DNA from: DATFYP01 sp035626235
GTDB taxonomy: Archaea > Thermoproteota > Nitrososphaeria > Nitrososphaerales > Gagatemarchaeaceae
Direction: 5' to 3'
DNA length: 64,000 nt
NCBI GenBank assembly: GCA_035626235.1
Contig: DASPOB010000019.1
Coordinates: forward strand, 19,571-83,570
Numbering within the stretch: the first letter of the stretch is position 1; the number at the start of each line of letters is the position of its first letter. Of the stretch, positions 49,893-58,465 are shown in pieces. The notes beneath the pieces are model-generated. The model saw only the letters and a program-made list of their open reading frames with translations, was not told the origin of the DNA and did no database searches. A program made the position numbers and the translations under genes.

Positions 49893-51089
49893 GTGCTGGT
49901 GGGAGTCGTCGGCAAACCTAATGTTGGGAAGTCGACCTTCTTCGCTGCCGCGACGCTAAAGGACGTGCAAATCGCGGACTATCCGTTTACCACGATTCAG
50001 CCGAACATGGGCGTCGCCTACCTCAGAACCCAGTGCGTATGCAGGGAGTTCGGGGTGAAGGACACCCCCAGGAACTCCTTGTGCGTCGAAGGAGTCAGGC
50101 TCATACCAGTCAGGCTGGTTGACGTTGCGGGCCTAGTCGAAGGGGCTTCTCAGGGGCGTGGGCTCGGCAACCAGTTCCTTGACGATGTCAGACAAGCGGA
50201 CGCCTTGATTCAGGTGGTCGACGCCTCGGGGTCGACGGACCTGGAGGGGAGGAAGGTCGCCCCCGGTTCGAACGACCCCCTTAGGGACATCGAGATGGTG
50301 GAGCGCGAATTCGACCTCTGGGTTTTCGGGATTCTGAAGAAGGACTGGGAAAGGCAGTCGCGGAGCCTAGAGCAGACAGGTGGGAAAATCGTCGAGCATC
50401 TGGCGGACAGGCTGACGGGGTTGTCAGTGACTTTCGGCGACGTAGAGCAGGTCGTCCTTCACCTCAAGCTGAGGACGGAGAAACCGAGCCATTGGACCGA
50501 CGAGGAGCTGATGCACTTCGTCATGGGGATTAGAAAGCTGACGAAACCTTCGCTCATCGCCGCCAACAAGGCAGACCTCCCGGCTGCCTTCCCGAACATA
50601 GAGAAGTTGAAGGGGACAGGAAGGACAGTCGTCGCCTGCGCGTCGGAAGCCGAACTGCTGTTGCGAAGGGCTGCTGAGCACGGGCTGGTGGCGTACACCC
50701 CAGGAGACAGGGGTTTCGTGGTGCCGTCCCCTGAGAAGCTGAGCCCAGCCCAGAAGAACGCCCTCGGCATGGTCGATGAGATGGTGATGAAGGTCTACGG
50801 AGGAACGGGAGTGCAGGAGGCGATAAACGCCGCATACTTCGGGCTGCTGAACGCCATAGTGGTCTTTCCCGTGGAGGACGAGACAAAGCTGTCGGACAAG
50901 GGGGGGAAGGTCCTCCCGGACGCCTACGTGATGAAGGGAGGGTCGACCGCGCTGGACCTTGCGAGGACGGTGCACTCCGAGCTGGCGGAGGGGTTCCTGT
51001 ACGCCATAGACGCCCGGACGGGGAAGAGGCTCGCGAGTGACCACAAGCTCGGAAACCGTGACGTAGTGAAGATAGTCTCGACGAAGTAG
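49893..51089 (+). CDS. ychF: YchF/Obg-family translation-associated NTPase
   Basis: 398 residues. G domain with G-K-P-N-V-G-K-S-T, D-V-A-G-L-V-E-G-A and N-K-A-D; TGS domain at the C terminus. Archaeal YchF variant with an insert including C-V-C-R-E-F-G. GTG start, leaderless. Convergent with eS1 (2-bp gap). Confidence 0.93.
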   Translation: MLVGVVGKPNVGKSTFFAAATLKDVQIADYPFTTIQPNMGVAYLRTQCVCREFGVKDTPRNSLCVEGVRLIPVRLVDVAGLVEGASQGRGLGNQFLDDVRQADALIQVVDASGSTDLEGRKVAPGSNDPLRDIEMVEREFDLWVFGILKKDWERQSRSLEQTGGKIVEHLADRLTGLSVTFGDVEQVVLHLKLRTEKPSHWTDEELMHFVMGIRKLTKPSLIAANKADLPAAFPNIEKLKGTGRTVVACASEAELLLRRAAEHGLVAYTPGDRGFVVPSPEKLSPAQKNALGMVDEMVMKVYGGTGVQEAINAAYFGLLNAIVVFPVEDETKLSDKGGKVLPDAYVMKGGSTALDLARTVHSELAEGFLYAIDARTGKRLASDHKLGNRDVVKIVSTK

Positions 51090-51091
51090 GC

Positions 51092-51715
51092 CTAGGCCGC
51101 TACCGGGGCCACGAGTTCCATCTTCCTCTCTTCAGGACGAAGGATGAGCTTGCTCTTGCGGACGCCGACGTGGCGAAGGTGCGTCACCTTCTTGGCCTCG
51201 TTGTAGACGTCCGAGGCAACCTTCTGCAGGACGAGCTCCTGGGCGAACTGCTCGTAGGTCAGGTTCGCGGCCCTGTCACTGATGACCTTGTCCATGATGA
51301 CACGGAGGTCGTGCTTTTTGGAGCTGTTCATCTTCCCTGCAGAGAGGGCGATGCAGTAGACGCGGACCAGGTAGCCGTCCTTCGTCTTGTAGTCACGTAT
51401 GAAGTCGGACATCGAGGACCCTCTCCTAATCAGGCTCCTCAGAAACTCCCTTGAGTATTCGTGGCCCTTGAATATGGTGTGCGCGCTTTCTCCGTCGATC
51501 TTGTCAACTTGGAAGTAGACCTTGAAGCTGTAGTGCTGTGGGTCCTGCTTGAGCAGGTCGTAGAGCGTCGTCTCGACCACCCTCCCGCTGGGCTTCTCGA
51601 CGTCGGTCATTGGAACCCTGGCAATCGGAGCGTTGCCGAAAGACGGCGAGGCCAAGACTGTCACCCACGACTTCAGTTTCCACTTGTCTCTCACCTTGGC
51701 GACTTTCTTCGGCAA
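51092..51715 (-). CDS. rps3ae: Small ribosomal subunit protein eS1
   Basis: 207 residues. D-K-W-K-L-K-S-W, R-V-x-x-T-T-L-Y-D-L, and A-x-x-I-Y-P-like C-terminal L-R-H-V-G-V-R-K-S-K. Leaderless TTG about 27 bp from a CTTATAAG box, so it has its own promoter at the end of the uS15-RecJ-Pcc1-SerRS run. Confidence 0.94.
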   Translation of the reverse strand: MPKKVAKVRDKWKLKSWVTVLASPSFGNAPIARVPMTDVEKPSGRVVETTLYDLLKQDPQHYSFKVYFQVDKIDGESAHTIFKGHEYSREFLRSLIRRGSSMSDFIRDYKTKDGYLVRVYCIALSAGKMNSSKKHDLRVIMDKVISDRAANLTYEQFAQELVLQKVASDVYNEAKKVTHLRHVGVRKSKLILRPEERKMELVAPVAA

Positions 51716-51791
51716 TCGAAGCCGCCCCAGCCGCGGCTGGCTTATAAGCAGCGCGGCGTCTCGGGCCCCAATCTCTTGTCTGCGCCCGCTT

Positions 51792-53069
51792 CTAACGTCT
51801 CAAGTACTCGACCCCCCCCATGTAGGGGACGAGTTTCTCGGGTATCCTGACTGATCCGTCCTTCTCCTGGAAGTTCTCGGCGATGGCCACAAGCGCCCTC
51901 GTTGTGACCGCCGTAGAATTGAGTGTGTGGACCAGAGTAGTGGGGTCGCTCTGCTTGTCCCTGTATCGGATTCGGAGGCGCCTCGCTTGGTAGTCGGTGC
52001 AGTTGCTGCAGGAGACCATTTCCCTGAACTTCCTTTGCGCCGGCATCCATGCCTCGAGGTCGTATTTCTTGGCGGCCACGCTCCCCATGTCGCCAGTGCA
52101 GACGTTGACCACCCTGTAATGGAGCCCTAGGCTCTGGAAGATCTCCTCTGCGTTGGCTATCAGCAGCTCGTGAAGCTGCCAGCTCTCCGCGGGCCTGCTG
52201 AAAACTATCTGTTCCACCTTGTAGAACTGGTGCGTCCTGAAGATGCCCTTGGTGTCCTTCCCATGGGCGCCCGCCTCTACCCTGAAACAGGGCGAGATGC
52301 CGCAGTATCTCATGGGCAGCGCGCTGCCGCTTAGAATCTCGTCCATGTGCATTGCGACCAGGGGGTGCTCGGACGTCGCGATTAGGTAGAGGTCATCTCC
52401 TTCCACCTTGTAGATGACTGGGCCGAAGTCCCCGAGGTCAGTGACGCCCGCGTAGGGGTCTCTCCTCATCATGAAGGGTGGCTCAAGAGGAACGAAGCCT
52501 TTCTTCGACAGCGTATCGATCGCAAACATCAGCAGAGCATGCTCCAGCTTCACGGCGTCGCCCTTCAGGAAGAAGAACCGCGCACCTGAGATCTTCCCAG
52601 CCCTCTGGATGTCCACGAGATCCAGGTTCGTTAGCACCTCGATGTGGTCCTTGAGGGGAAAATCGGCCTCCAGCGGCTTCCCCCAGGTCCTCGCCGTGAC
52701 GTTCTCCGTGTCGTCTTTTCCCACGGGAACACTCTCATGAAGGATGTTAGGAAGGCTCATCATGGTCTCGGTCAGCCGGCTGTACCTCGACTCGGCCTCT
52801 GTCTCAAGGTTGGCAATCTTCTCAGGGATGTCCTTGATTTCGAGGAGGGCGCTGTCGATAGGCTTCCCTTTTCCCCTCAGCTCGGCGACCTGCGCGGTCA
52901 GCTCGTTCTGCCTATGCCGGAGGTCGTCAACCTGGACTTTCAGCTTTCGCCACTGCGTGTCGTCGTCTATCGCCTGTTCCACGAGTCTGAGCTTCTCAGG
53001 GAGGGCCCTCTTCCGAAGGTCATTCCTTATGACCTCCGGGTTCTCCCTCAGCAACTTCACGTCAAGCAA
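51792..53069 (-). CDS. serS: Seryl-tRNA synthetase
   Basis: 425 residues, class II bacterial-like SerRS. N-terminal coiled-coil tRNA-binding arm (residues 28-105); motif 2 F-R-V-E-A-G-A-H-G-K-D-T-K-G; motif 3 near the C terminus with N-S-T-A-V-T-T-R. Not the rare methanogen type. TTG start 3 bp after pcc1. Confidence 0.95.
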   Translation of the reverse strand: MLDVKLLRENPEVIRNDLRKRALPEKLRLVEQAIDDDTQWRKLKVQVDDLRHRQNELTAQVAELRGKGKPIDSALLEIKDIPEKIANLETEAESRYSRLTETMMSLPNILHESVPVGKDDTENVTARTWGKPLEADFPLKDHIEVLTNLDLVDIQRAGKISGARFFFLKGDAVKLEHALLMFAIDTLSKKGFVPLEPPFMMRRDPYAGVTDLGDFGPVIYKVEGDDLYLIATSEHPLVAMHMDEILSGSALPMRYCGISPCFRVEAGAHGKDTKGIFRTHQFYKVEQIVFSRPAESWQLHELLIANAEEIFQSLGLHYRVVNVCTGDMGSVAAKKYDLEAWMPAQRKFREMVSCSNCTDYQARRLRIRYRDKQSDPTTLVHTLNSTAVTTRALVAIAENFQEKDGSVRIPEKLVPYMGGVEYLRR

Positions 53070-53072
53070 TCG

Positions 53073-53342
53073 CTAGCTCTTCCTGTCTTGTCCCCCGGTT
53101 GGACGTGATAAAAGCCATACCTCCTGGAAGAGCGAGGCGTCTGTGAGGATAGAGAGCACAGTAGACACGAAGGGGGGAAGCGTATCAGAATCCACCAGGA
53201 AGACGAGGGTCCCGCCAGCGCGGGACATTGCGAACCTCTGCCCTCGGGGGACGCTGACGTTGTCCGGGGCCAGCACTTCCTCCAGCCTGCGCGCCAGGTC
53301 AACGTTCCTGCACGCTACCGTCAGCTGCCCTCGGACCCTCAA
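53073..53342 (-). CDS. pcc1: KEOPS complex subunit Pcc1
   Basis: 89 residues. Dimerisation subunit of KEOPS for tRNA t6A synthesis. R-R-L-E-E-V-L-A-P-D-N matches the A-L-x-P-D-N hallmark, followed by a strand-rich centre and a helix T-V-L-S-I-L-T-D. TTG start overlaps the recJ stop (TTGA). Kae1 and Bud32 lie 3 kb upstream on the same strand. Confidence 0.85.
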   Translation of the reverse strand: MRVRGQLTVACRNVDLARRLEEVLAPDNVSVPRGQRFAMSRAGGTLVFLVDSDTLPPFVSTVLSILTDASLFQEVWLLSRPTGGQDRKS

Positions 53343-54745
53343 GACCCGACCCTTTCCGTGACGAGCCTGCGGAACGAATCGGCCCCGGTGGATGGGATCT
53401 TGGCTCCCGCCGCCATCGTGTGCCCACCGCCGACCCCGCCCACGCCCTCCGCGGCCTCCTTCATCAGGAGACCCAGGTTGACGGAGCCAACGAAGGCGTC
53501 GCCGACCCTGGAGGACACCTTCAGTTCGGAGTCTCCGGAGTTCGCGAGGGCTACGACCACCTTGTCCCTGTATCCGGGGGAGGACGTCAGGATTGAGGCT
53601 ACAGGGCCCAGGATTTTCTCGTCCACGAGGCCCCCCGCTCCCACAAGCACGAGGTTCCCGTGCCTCTCCATCCTCGAAGGGTTGTCGACAAGTCCCTGGA
53701 TAGCCCTGTTCAGAGAGAGTCGATACTCAGCCAGGGACTTCATCGCGCTCCCAAGCGCTTCAGACCTCTCTCCTAGGCAGACTGAAACTCCTATTCCCGT
53801 GACGCCCATCCTCCCGCACGCGTTGAGCAGGGTCGCGAACTCCCGAGCGTCGCGGAGCGGTGTGAAAGCGTCCTCTATTTCGAGAGTGTACACCTCGCCC
53901 ACGAGGCTGGCCATGGCGTCGGTTCCGCCCCCCGAGGCCCCAAGGCTCGCTGCGATAACCTCCGTGAGCTTCCCCTTCTCCTCCCCGTCGAGGGTCGAGA
54001 TTGTTCGCCACGACCCGCCGTCCTTCAGGCGGAGCCCTGCCTGATGCAGTGCTGAGAGGACGAGGTCCTTGCTTCCTGTCAGCCCCGGCAAGTAAGGGGT
54101 CGAGGTCAGGGCGACTGCCTCATGAATGGGCCTTGTTTCTCTGCCCGTAAAGAGCAGGTCCTTGGAGGCGGTCACGAGCCCCGCGTTTTGGGCATCCTCC
54201 AGGCAAATCTTGTTAAGGCCGGTAAGGGAGCGGTTCGGGCCGACGTCCTGCCTGTCGGCGACGGCCCCTACCACGGCAAGCGGGGAGAGGTCCCTGTTGG
54301 AGGAGGAAGCCGAACGGGCAAAGAGGTACGACATCGAAGCGGAACAGGCTTCGCGCCCCCCGTCGTATCCGTACATCCAGGCGTTGACCACCATGGGCTT
54401 CTGCATGTCCTGTTCCGTGAGCTGATGGTGGTCGATGACGAGGAACCTCCCGTCGAATGCCAATTCAAGTTCCGCAAGAAGCGTGGACGCGAGGTCGGTG
54501 AAGACGTAGAAGTCGTACTTCTGCGAGGCGAGTTCCTTGATCAGCTTGGGTTCAAGGTCGGGGACGCACCTGATGAGGACGTTCGCTCCGCTTCGAGCCA
54601 AGGTGGCGAAGACTATCGAGCCGCTCGTCAGCCCGTCTGCGTCGATGTGGGTAACCACAACGACCTTCCTGCCATCGGAAACCAGCTTCAGGACGTCCCT
54701 GGATAGCGACTCGCACCTTCTTAGGAGCCCCTCGAGTTCAGGCAA
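53339..54745 (-). CDS. recJ: Archaeal RecJ-like DHH-family exonuclease
   Basis: 468 residues. DHH motifs V-T-H-I-D-A-D-G, F-T-D-L, V-I-D-H-H-Q, A-V-V-G-A-V-A-D-R; DHHA1 glycine-rich G-V-G-G-V-G-G-G-H-T near the end. Orthologues associate with GINS/CMG. TTG start 20 bp after the uS15 stop. Standard neighbourhood uS15-RecJ-Pcc1. Confidence 0.92.
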   Translation of the reverse strand: MPELEGLLRRCESLSRDVLKLVSDGRKVVVVTHIDADGLTSGSIVFATLARSGANVLIRCVPDLEPKLIKELASQKYDFYVFTDLASTLLAELELAFDGRFLVIDHHQLTEQDMQKPMVVNAWMYGYDGGREACSASMSYLFARSASSSNRDLSPLAVVGAVADRQDVGPNRSLTGLNKICLEDAQNAGLVTASKDLLFTGRETRPIHEAVALTSTPYLPGLTGSKDLVLSALHQAGLRLKDGGSWRTISTLDGEEKGKLTEVIAASLGASGGGTDAMASLVGEVYTLEIEDAFTPLRDAREFATLLNACGRMGVTGIGVSVCLGERSEALGSAMKSLAEYRLSLNRAIQGLVDNPSRMERHGNLVLVGAGGLVDEKILGPVASILTSSPGYRDKVVVALANSGDSELKVSSRVGDAFVGSVNLGLLMKEAAEGVGGVGGGHTMAAGAKIPSTGADSFRRLVTERVGS

Positions 54746-54765
54746 GCGAGGCGCCAGCCCCGAGC

Positions 54766-55215
54766 CTAGGCGAGCTGCGCGACCACGGCGGTGTACTTGA
54801 AGTCGGTCGGCAGCAGGCCCCGGGCCTTGTAGTATTTTGCGAGCCTGTAGATTTTCGCTTCGACCAGCTCGAGAGAGTGAACGTTCTTCCTGTCGCTTCC
54901 ATGGTCCTGCAGGTGCTTCTGAATCCTCTGCGCCCTATCGATGAGGTCTTGGAGGTCCTGCGGGAGCTTCGGAGCGGCCTTCCCCTCGGCAAGAATCTCT
55001 CCTATGGACTTCCCCATCACTGGCTTCACCAGGGGAACGCTGTAATCGTCGCGCATCGCGACCCCTATCCTGCTTGGAGTGAGCCCTTCCTTCGCGAGCT
55101 TCAGGATGGTCGACTTCACGGTGGCAGGGTCAGATTCCACCCACGCAGGGACCGTCTTGCTTGACGGCCTAGTCTGCTGCGACTTCCCGTGCCTGTGAGA
55201 ATGTATGCGGGCCAA
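54766..55215 (-). CDS. rps15: Small ribosomal subunit protein uS15
   Basis: 149 residues, archaeal long form. Start M-A-R-I-H-S-H-R-H-G-K-S, with P-A-W-V, L-T-P-S-R-I-G-V-A-M-R-D and L-x-L-V-E-A-K-I-Y-R-L-A-K-Y-Y. TTG 55215 matches the family; the longer open frame to 55287 runs across the promoter (GTTTATCAG, about 40 bp upstream). Confidence 0.94.
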   Translation of the reverse strand: MARIHSHRHGKSQQTRPSSKTVPAWVESDPATVKSTILKLAKEGLTPSRIGVAMRDDYSVPLVKPVMGKSIGEILAEGKAAPKLPQDLQDLIDRAQRIQKHLQDHGSDRKNVHSLELVEAKIYRLAKYYKARGLLPTDFKYTAVVAQLA

Positions 55216-55259
55216 ATCGAAATCAGCCAGCCGACTCCTTTCTGTTCTGCTGATAAACG

Positions 55260-55835
55260 TTACCCGCTGCGCCGTGACTCCAGCCACCTGCCGAGGGACC
55301 TGAGCGCCCGCGAGCGGTGTGATATCGAGCCTTTCTGTTCCAAGGTCATCTCGGCGAGGGTCACCTCGCCGCCGATGGGGATGAAGACGGGGTCGAAGCC
55401 GAACCCGTTTGTCCCCCTTGGCGCGTCTGAGATTCGGCCCCGAAGCCTGCCATGGAAGACCCTCGCGCTTGAATGCCCGCGGCAGTACGCAACGGCACTG
55501 ACGAACTCCGCCCTCCTGTCCTTGACCCCTGTCATGAGGGCGACAAGAGACTCCGGGCCGATGGTCCGGTTGACGTAGGCTGCGTAAGGTCCGGGAAAAC
55601 CGTTAAGGGCAGACACAAAGAGGCCAGTGTCCTCTACGAACAGGGGCTTTCTTGCCCTGCTGAATGTCTCCAGAGCAGAGCTCCTGGCGATCTCTGCTAA
55701 GTCGTCAGACTGAAGTTCCGTTCCCTTGGTTGGGAGCCTCCTCAGGGTGATGCGGAAACCCCGCATCGCACAGCGAGCCTCCTCGAACTTGTGTTCGTTG
55801 GAGGTGGCGAACCAGACCTCACTCGACCCTCGCAT
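55260..55835 (-). CDS. XTP/dITP pyrophosphatase (HAM1/RdgB family)
   Basis: 191 residues. Removes deaminated purine NTPs. F-A-T-S-N-E-H-K-F-E-E-A at the N terminus, V-E-D-T-G-L-F-V, F-P-G-P-Y-A-A-Y-V and G-F-G-F-D-P-V-F. The 17-bp overlap with bud32 and shared strand indicate a kae1-bud32-HAM1 operon, a common archaeal order. Confidence 0.93.
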   Translation of the reverse strand: MRGSSEVWFATSNEHKFEEARCAMRGFRITLRRLPTKGTELQSDDLAEIARSSALETFSRARKPLFVEDTGLFVSALNGFPGPYAAYVNRTIGPESLVALMTGVKDRRAEFVSAVAYCRGHSSARVFHGRLRGRISDAPRGTNGFGFDPVFIPIGGEVTLAEMTLEQKGSISHRSRALRSLGRWLESRRSG

Positions 55836-56484
55836 ACCTTCCCCTCCGCTCGATTGCTCTCAACTGTCTGAAGACGGCTTCCGCCCTCCTCTCGCCGGCC
55901 ACTTTGGCGTATCCTCGGAACAAGAATGCTAGCGCAGGCTGTGCGATTGCCGAATGAGCCCCTACTATGGTCTCCTTGATCAGCCTCAGGTCAACGGCGT
56001 GGTCCTCCACGCGCGTGGAATGCACGGAGAGCCCGAAATCAACGAAGACGAGCTCTCCGTTTCTCCTCAAAACGTTGGCCGTAGTCAGGTCCCCGTGCAT
56101 TATTCCCGCAGCGTGTAGGCGGGCCACTTCGGCCCCGAGCGGGTCGAAGAGGATGGAACTGTCGCGCGGAGGAAGGGACGACACCAAGTCTTTCATCCTC
56201 GCTCCTTCGATGAACTCCATGACGAGGGTCGAGCGGCTGAGGTCCATGAAGTACAGGTATGGTGCATTGACTCCGGCACTCTTTGCCGATCTGATCATCT
56301 CCCCTTCATGGAGGGTCCTCTGTCGCCTTATTTCGCTGTCGAGCTCTGGAAGCCTGTAGGGGAGCCTCTTCCTGACCTTGTAGACGGCCTGCTGGCCGCA
56401 CCACCTCGCCTTGATGACGTCGGCCTCAGCCCCCCTGTACAGGAGGGTCCCTCTGGGCTCCTTAGTTTCTCCAGGGCGTGTCAA
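55819..56484 (-). CDS. bud32: KEOPS kinase/ATPase Bud32
   Basis: 221 residues, RIO-like atypical kinase. Y-R-G-A-E-A-D-V at the N terminus, Lys in A-V-Y-K-V-R-K, M-H-G-D-L-T-T-A-N-V and V-F-V-D-F-G-L-S. Separate from Kae1. TTG 56484 overlaps kae1 by 23 bp and has no ribosome site. In-frame CTG 56442, six bases after GAGGG and just past the kae1 stop, gives the usual short family start (M-Y-R-G-A-E-A). Confidence 0.93.
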   Translation of the reverse strand: MTRPGETKEPRGTLLYRGAEADVIKARWCGQQAVYKVRKRLPYRLPELDSEIRRQRTLHEGEMIRSAKSAGVNAPYLYFMDLSRSTLVMEFIEGARMKDLVSSLPPRDSSILFDPLGAEVARLHAAGIMHGDLTTANVLRRNGELVFVDFGLSVHSTRVEDHAVDLRLIKETIVGAHSAIAQPALAFLFRGYAKVAGERRAEAVFRQLRAIERRGRYARVE

Positions 56485-57454
56485 CCGAGTCCAGCCTCCA
56501 TGACTGCCTGACTGCCGACTCCCTCACCGGCACTTCGATTCCCGACCGGTGGGTGAGATAGCCGGTCCAGGCGATCTGCGCGCCACAGTCCCCGCTGTAC
56601 TGGAGCGGCATGACCCTGTACTTCGCAGCGTGCCTCTTCGCCATGGTCGACATCATGTCGGAAAGCCGTCTGTTCGCAGCCACCCCGCCGACAATCATGA
56701 CCTCCCGCTTCCCCGTGAATGCCAGCGCCCTTTCTGTGACCTCGACCACCATCGAGAAGGCGGTCTCCTGGATGGAGAAACAGACGTCGCTGAATGAGGC
56801 ACCTGACGCGTGCATCCTCTTAGCTGCTGTGAGAAGGCCCGAGAAAGAGACGTCGTTGCCCTTGACAGAATAGGGAAGCCATCTGTAGGTCGAAGACCTA
56901 GACGCGGCCTCCTCTATGGCCCTGCCGCACGGCGAAGCGAGCCCTGAGCTCCGCCCGAACTGGTCCAGCAGCTGTCCCAGGGTCAGGTCCAGGGTCTCCC
57001 CGAGAACTCGCCACCTGGCCCCGGAATGGGCGATGACCATGGTGTGGCCTCCTGAGACCAGAAGCACCACGGGGTCGTTGCAGCTGCAAAGGAGGCATCC
57101 GAGCTCGATGTGCCCGACGGCGTGGTTCACGGGAACGAGGGGGATCCCCAGGGATGTGGCGAGAGACCTGGCCACAACGGCCCCCACTCTCAGACACGGG
57201 CCGAGGCCCGGGCCCATAGAGTAGCAGACAGCGTCCAGATCCTCCGGCGCGACCCCCGACTCCTCCAAGGAGGCCTGCAGGACTCCTGCCGCCGCCCCGA
57301 TGTGGCTCTGGGCGGCCTCGAAGGGGTGTATTCCGCCCCCCTCCTTCGCCTGGTAGACGTTCTTGGTGTTCGAGAGGACTTGCCCAACGGAAGTCATGAC
57401 GGAGGCTGAGAAGGTGTGCGCCGTGCTTTCTATGCCGAGTATTCGCCGCGCCAT
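56462..57454 (-). CDS. kae1: KEOPS catalytic subunit Kae1 (TsaD family)
   Basis: 330 residues. Transfers the threonylcarbamoyl group to tRNA A37. L-G-I-E-S-T-A-H at the start, metal His pair in N-H-A-V-G-H-I-E, L-L-V-S-G-G-H-T and V-G-G-V-A-A-N-R-R-L. Archaeal length, with no C-terminal kinase fusion. First of the kae1-bud32-HAM1 group; the gene 8 bp upstream is probably in the same transcript. Confidence 0.95.
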   Translation of the reverse strand: MARRILGIESTAHTFSASVMTSVGQVLSNTKNVYQAKEGGGIHPFEAAQSHIGAAAGVLQASLEESGVAPEDLDAVCYSMGPGLGPCLRVGAVVARSLATSLGIPLVPVNHAVGHIELGCLLCSCNDPVVLLVSGGHTMVIAHSGARWRVLGETLDLTLGQLLDQFGRSSGLASPCGRAIEEAASRSSTYRWLPYSVKGNDVSFSGLLTAAKRMHASGASFSDVCFSIQETAFSMVVEVTERALAFTGKREVMIVGGVAANRRLSDMMSTMAKRHAAKYRVMPLQYSGDCGAQIAWTGYLTHRSGIEVPVRESAVRQSWRLDSVDTPWRN

Positions 57455-57461
57455 CTGGAGC

Positions 57462-57980
57462 CTACAGCTTTCTGGATTGTCTGTACAGGTCGCCGAGGAG
57501 GTTGATGTACGGCTTCACCTCGACGAGAAAGTCGCCGAACCTGCCGCGTTCGAGTGACGTGGTGTGCTTGGTCCCCTCTACGACGATCTTCGCTGCCAGG
57601 ACGATCCCGCCGCTTCTCTCTGGATTGTCTTTCAGCTTGGGGAAGTGGATCAGCGTTCCATAGCCGGTCTTCTTCTTTCCCTTGAGGAATATCAGGTTGT
57701 AGTACATGCTTAGAGTCTTCGTGAATTGCTGCATCTGCTTCTTGCGGCTCTCGCTTCTCTTCACGGTGTCGAAGCTGGAGGACGCGAGGGTGTCGATCAT
57801 CTCCTTCAGGAGCTTCATGTCCGCCACCTTCTGCGTGTAGCCTGCGTATTCGATGGGGACCTTGTAGACGCTCTGCATGACGGCGTCCCAGTCGTCGAGG
57901 ACCACGAACGTCTTCTCGTCCAGGTTCATCTCACGCTTGACCTCGTCAGACAGGATGTCCTCTACTGTGAGCTTCGCCAC
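57462..57980 (-). CDS. Conserved-looking protein upstream of kae1, unknown function
   Basis: 172 residues, soluble, mixed alpha/beta, charged: M-A-K-L-T-V-E-D-I-L at the start, W-D-A-V-M-Q-S-V-Y-K-V-P near 32-43, and F-L-K-G-K-K-K-T-G-Y-G-T-L-I-H-F. GTG 57980 fits a leaderless transcript from the box at 58001-58010; TTG 57995 is the longer option. Operon position suggests a link to tRNA modification, but that is only inference. Confidence 0.7.
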   Translation of the reverse strand: MAKLTVEDILSDEVKREMNLDEKTFVVLDDWDAVMQSVYKVPIEYAGYTQKVADMKLLKEMIDTLASSSFDTVKRSESRKKQMQQFTKTLSMYYNLIFLKGKKKTGYGTLIHFPKLKDNPERSGGIVLAAKIVVEGTKHTTSLERGRFGDFLVEVKPYINLLGDLYRQSRKL

Positions 57981-58000
57981 AGAAAGAGTGACCAAAGAGC

Positions 58001-58010
58001 ATATAGTTAT
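58001..58010. promoter_or_regulatory. Shared TATA element between kae1-side and rnp2-side operons
   Basis: ATATAGTTAT. It lies about 24 bp from GTG 57980 (leftward) and 27 bp from TTG 58031 (rightward), so a single AT-rich island could serve both leaderless transcripts. Confidence 0.5.
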
Positions 58011-58030
58011 CGGTTGCGGATTGCGCCTGG

Positions 58031-58465
58031 TTGACGAGCCCGATTCAGTCGCTCGAAGTCTCCTACTTGGTGCACTCGACTGAGGATGCGGACAAGATAC
58101 GCTCCGCGGTCGAACGGACGTTGGGGGTGGAGGCGGCCCCTGTCACTGAGGAGCTCGACGGTCACTACGGCAACAAGATAGTTCACGTCGTGCATCGGTT
58201 GACGGGGGAGGCCGCGTCATACGCGCTTGCTGATGTGGCACGCAGGTTGCCTTCTTCGACCAGGGACGAACTCTTACAGAACATCGAAGCGATGATGGAC
58301 GAGCACTCGGCCCTCTACGTCAGGCTGGACAGGCAGTCGCTCGTGAGGGGCGAGCTGGCGCTCGGGGTCAGCGAACCTGTCAGGGTGCGGGTCAAGCCGA
58401 GGCTCTTCCTCATGAAGGGAGGAGCCGTGAAGTTCTTCACGGAGCTACTGGAGGGTACCGCCTGA
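58031..58465 (+). CDS. COG1325-like RNA-binding/exosome-associated protein
   Basis: 144 residues. L-E-V-S-Y-L-V-H-S-T-E-D-A-D-K-I, G-H-Y-G-N-K-I-V and R-L-D-R-Q-S-L-V-R-G resemble the archaeal COG1325 family predicted to work with exosome and RNase P genes. Leaderless TTG. Overlaps rnp2 by 4 bp, a known archaeal pairing. Confidence 0.82.
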   Translation: MTSPIQSLEVSYLVHSTEDADKIRSAVERTLGVEAAPVTEELDGHYGNKIVHVVHRLTGEAASYALADVARRLPSSTRDELLQNIEAMMDEHSALYVRLDRQSLVRGELALGVSEPVRVRVKPRLFLMKGGAVKFFTELLEGTA

